Shown here piece by piece: positions 62,779 through 64,000 of a stretch of 64,000 bases of DNA; the first letter of the stretch is position 1; every line of letters starts with the position of its first letter. The position numbers and the translations under genes are program-made. The DNA is taken from assembly GCF_000189775.2 (NCBI RefSeq), contig NC_015555.1, positions 879,001-943,000 of the forward strand, given 5' to 3'. Source of the DNA: Thermoanaerobacterium xylanolyticum LX-11. GTDB taxonomy: Bacteria > Bacillota > Thermoanaerobacteria > Thermoanaerobacterales > Thermoanaerobacteraceae. The notes under the pieces are model-generated. The model was not told the DNA's origin, did no database searches, and saw only the letters and a list, made by a program, of their open reading frames with translations.

Positions 62779-63021
62779 ATGGGAAATGATGTTAAACCCA
62801 CATATACTTTAGATGAGAGAGGTGAAGTATGTCCAATTCCAGATGTAGACACGAGAAGAAAACTTAAGGAAATGAGATCAGGAGAAATTCTTGAAGTACT
62901 TATTGATTATGCACTTTCAAAAGAGAGAATTCCGGCTGGGGTTAAAGAAGTAGGAGGTGAGGTTATCTCTATTGATGAAATTGGATCCAGTGAATGGCGA
63001 ATTTTAATTAAGAAGCTATAA
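62779..63021 (+). CDS. tsuB: TusA-like sulfur carrier (TsuB/YeeD type)
   Basis: 80 residues. The SirA/TusA fold shows LDERGEVCPIPDVDTRRKLKEM with the catalytic Cys in CPIP (Cys about 16), where the persulfide forms. A single CPxP Cys is typical. Adjacent to a YeeE/YedE membrane gene 24 bp downstream, the arrangement of TsuB-TsuA thiosulfate uptake systems. ATG 62779 follows GAGGAGG. Confidence 0.85.
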   Translation: MGNDVKPTYTLDERGEVCPIPDVDTRRKLKEMRSGEILEVLIDYALSKERIPAGVKEVGGEVISIDEIGSSEWRILIKKL

Positions 63022-63045
63022 AAATAAAAAAATGGGGGAGATCTT

Positions 63046-64000
63046 ATGGATTCAAGGCTCCAAGGATTTTTTGTAGGCATACTTTTTGGTATAGTTTTGC
63101 AAAGAGGTAGGATTTGTTTTAACTCTGCTATTAGGGATGTCAAAATGACAAAAGACAATTATCTAATGAAAATAGCTTTGCTTGCAATATTGGTAGAAAC
63201 AATAGGATTTCAATTTGCAGCACAAATGGGCTGGATTAAATTAAGCCCAATAGCATTTGTGCCACTTGCTCAGATAGTTGGAGGATTTTTGTTTGGAGCG
63301 GGAATGGTATTGGCAGGAGGATGTGCTAGTGGTATTACTTACAGGATAGGCGAAGGATATATAACTGCTTTTGTTGCTGCGGTGTTTTTTGGAGTTACGG
63401 CTTCAGCAGTAAGAGGTGGACCTTTAACATTTGTTAATAATTGGATGGGTAAAGCCATAACTACTACAAATAATCCAGGCGGATTTTATGCAGCGAAAGA
63501 CGGAATTGTTAATTTAACTTTGGCGAATCTTTTAAATATAAATCCTTGGATTGTAGCAATAATTTTCACAATTTTACTTTTTATTATACTAATATTTTGG
63601 AAAACTACAAAAAGAGATGTTTCTGGTTTTAATTGGATTACAGCGGGTATAGCATTGGGACTTGTTGGAATTATAGCATATCTATCACAAAAAAGCTATC
63701 CTCTAGGTATAACAGGAGGTTGGGTAAACCTTTTTAGAACAACTACTGCTAATTTGGATCCAACTCAGCCTATTCCGTATAATTGGATCGGTATGGAAAT
63801 AGTCGGAATTATAATCGGAGCATATTTAGCAGCACTTTATTCTAAAGAATTTAAATTAAGGATTCCAAAAGATCCTAAAACATTTGTGCAGGTGGCATTA
63901 GGAGGTATTTTGATGGGGCTTGGTGCCGGAAGTGCAGGAGGATGTAATATAGGGCATATTCTTTCTGGACTTCCACATCTGGCTATAAGTTCAATAGTGT
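63046..64000 (+). CDS. tsuA: YeeE/YedE membrane transporter (TsuA-like), cut by window end
   Basis: 318 codons are visible and the frame runs off the window. About nine membrane segments so far. The paired YeeE/YedE motifs are present: RGRICFNSAIRDV near the start, LAGGCASGITYRIGEG (about 91-106) and, near the end, AGSAGGCNIGHILSGLP. The conserved Cys residues in these motifs relay thiosulfate in TsuA. ATG 63046 follows GGGGGAG. Together with the TusA-like protein it should import thiosulfate or a similar sulfur species; a selenium-related role of YedE homologues is the alternative. Confidence 0.85.
   Translation, partial: MDSRLQGFFVGILFGIVLQRGRICFNSAIRDVKMTKDNYLMKIALLAILVETIGFQFAAQMGWIKLSPIAFVPLAQIVGGFLFGAGMVLAGGCASGITYRIGEGYITAFVAAVFFGVTASAVRGGPLTFVNNWMGKAITTTNNPGGFYAAKDGIVNLTLANLLNINPWIVAIIFTILLFIILIFWKTTKRDVSGFNWITAGIALGLVGIIAYLSQKSYPLGITGGWVNLFRTTTANLDPTQPIPYNWIGMEIVGIIIGAYLAALYSKEFKLRIPKDPKTFVQVALGGILMGLGAGSAGGCNIGHILSGLPHLAISSIV

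Overview
The window reads as chromosome of a low-GC, Gram-positive, endospore-forming anaerobe of the Clostridia. Evidence: strong AT bias, AGGAGG-type ribosome sites, frequent TTG/GTG starts, a small acid-soluble spore protein, a YtaF-type sporulation membrane protein, lipoprotein signals with lgt, Kdp, a SCIFF-type radical SAM maturase and a B12-controlled metE. The mix of families resembles Thermoanaerobacterium or relatives; that placement is inference from memory of the families, not a database result.

Layout. 1-11.3 kb: a lone tRNA-Ala(CGC); a DUF3006/MBL-lipoprotein pair; a GH18 lipoprotein; a complete 1.6-kb IS4-like element with 9-bp target duplication; lgt; GAF (fRMsr-like), LemA and TPM genes; convergent namA; an NfuA-like scaffold; a YcdB/PepSY-like exported protein; an SspF-like SASP; a sirtuin; a cold-shock protein. 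11.4-11.9 kb: a five-tRNA operon (Val-Asp-Phe-Gly-Cys). 12.5-19.6 kb, after a 0.7-kb AT-rich gap: a same-strand cluster (truncated permease, M24 peptidase, asparaginase, PckA, aspartate aminotransferase, APC permease) that looks like a peptide/asparagine-to-PEP route. 19.7-24.5 kb: assorted envelope and redox genes ending in murJ.

24.5-47.5 kb is bracketed by two almost identical PIG-L deacetylase genes in inverted orientation (1,437 aligned bases each, about 18 kb apart). Between them lie a Cu-amine-oxidase-N/transglutaminase protein, a short KdpD convergent with kdpFABC, a histidine kinase/receiver/diguanylate cyclase set, a group II intron remnant, a NodB deacetylase, ytaF, metE with a cobalamin riboswitch, and a YibE/F protein. 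47.6-54.7 kb: an M23 peptidase and rodA, a candidate small RNA, a MacAB-like exporter and an exported helical-repeat protein.

The strongest regulatory signal is shared by five promoters (both PIG-L copies, the small RNA, the exporter, the exported protein). Each has tandem TT(A/T/C)ACA-like hexamers with an exact 11-bp period, the last ending exactly 9 nt before the -10 box. This is the geometry of PhoP-activated promoters of Bacillus and suggests a local PhoP-family regulon of envelope functions.

54.7-64 kb is accessory and eroded: an orphan SCIFF-type maturase without its peptide, a deletion scar joining the start of a deformylase gene to the end of an Mrp ATPase gene, a DUF89 protein, a flavoprotein whose stop codon lies inside a 232-bp MITE, chrA (possibly driven by a promoter half supplied by that MITE), the MITE's full-length parent IS with an 8-bp target duplication, and a LysR regulator divergent from tsuB-tsuA-type thiosulfate uptake genes cut by the window end.
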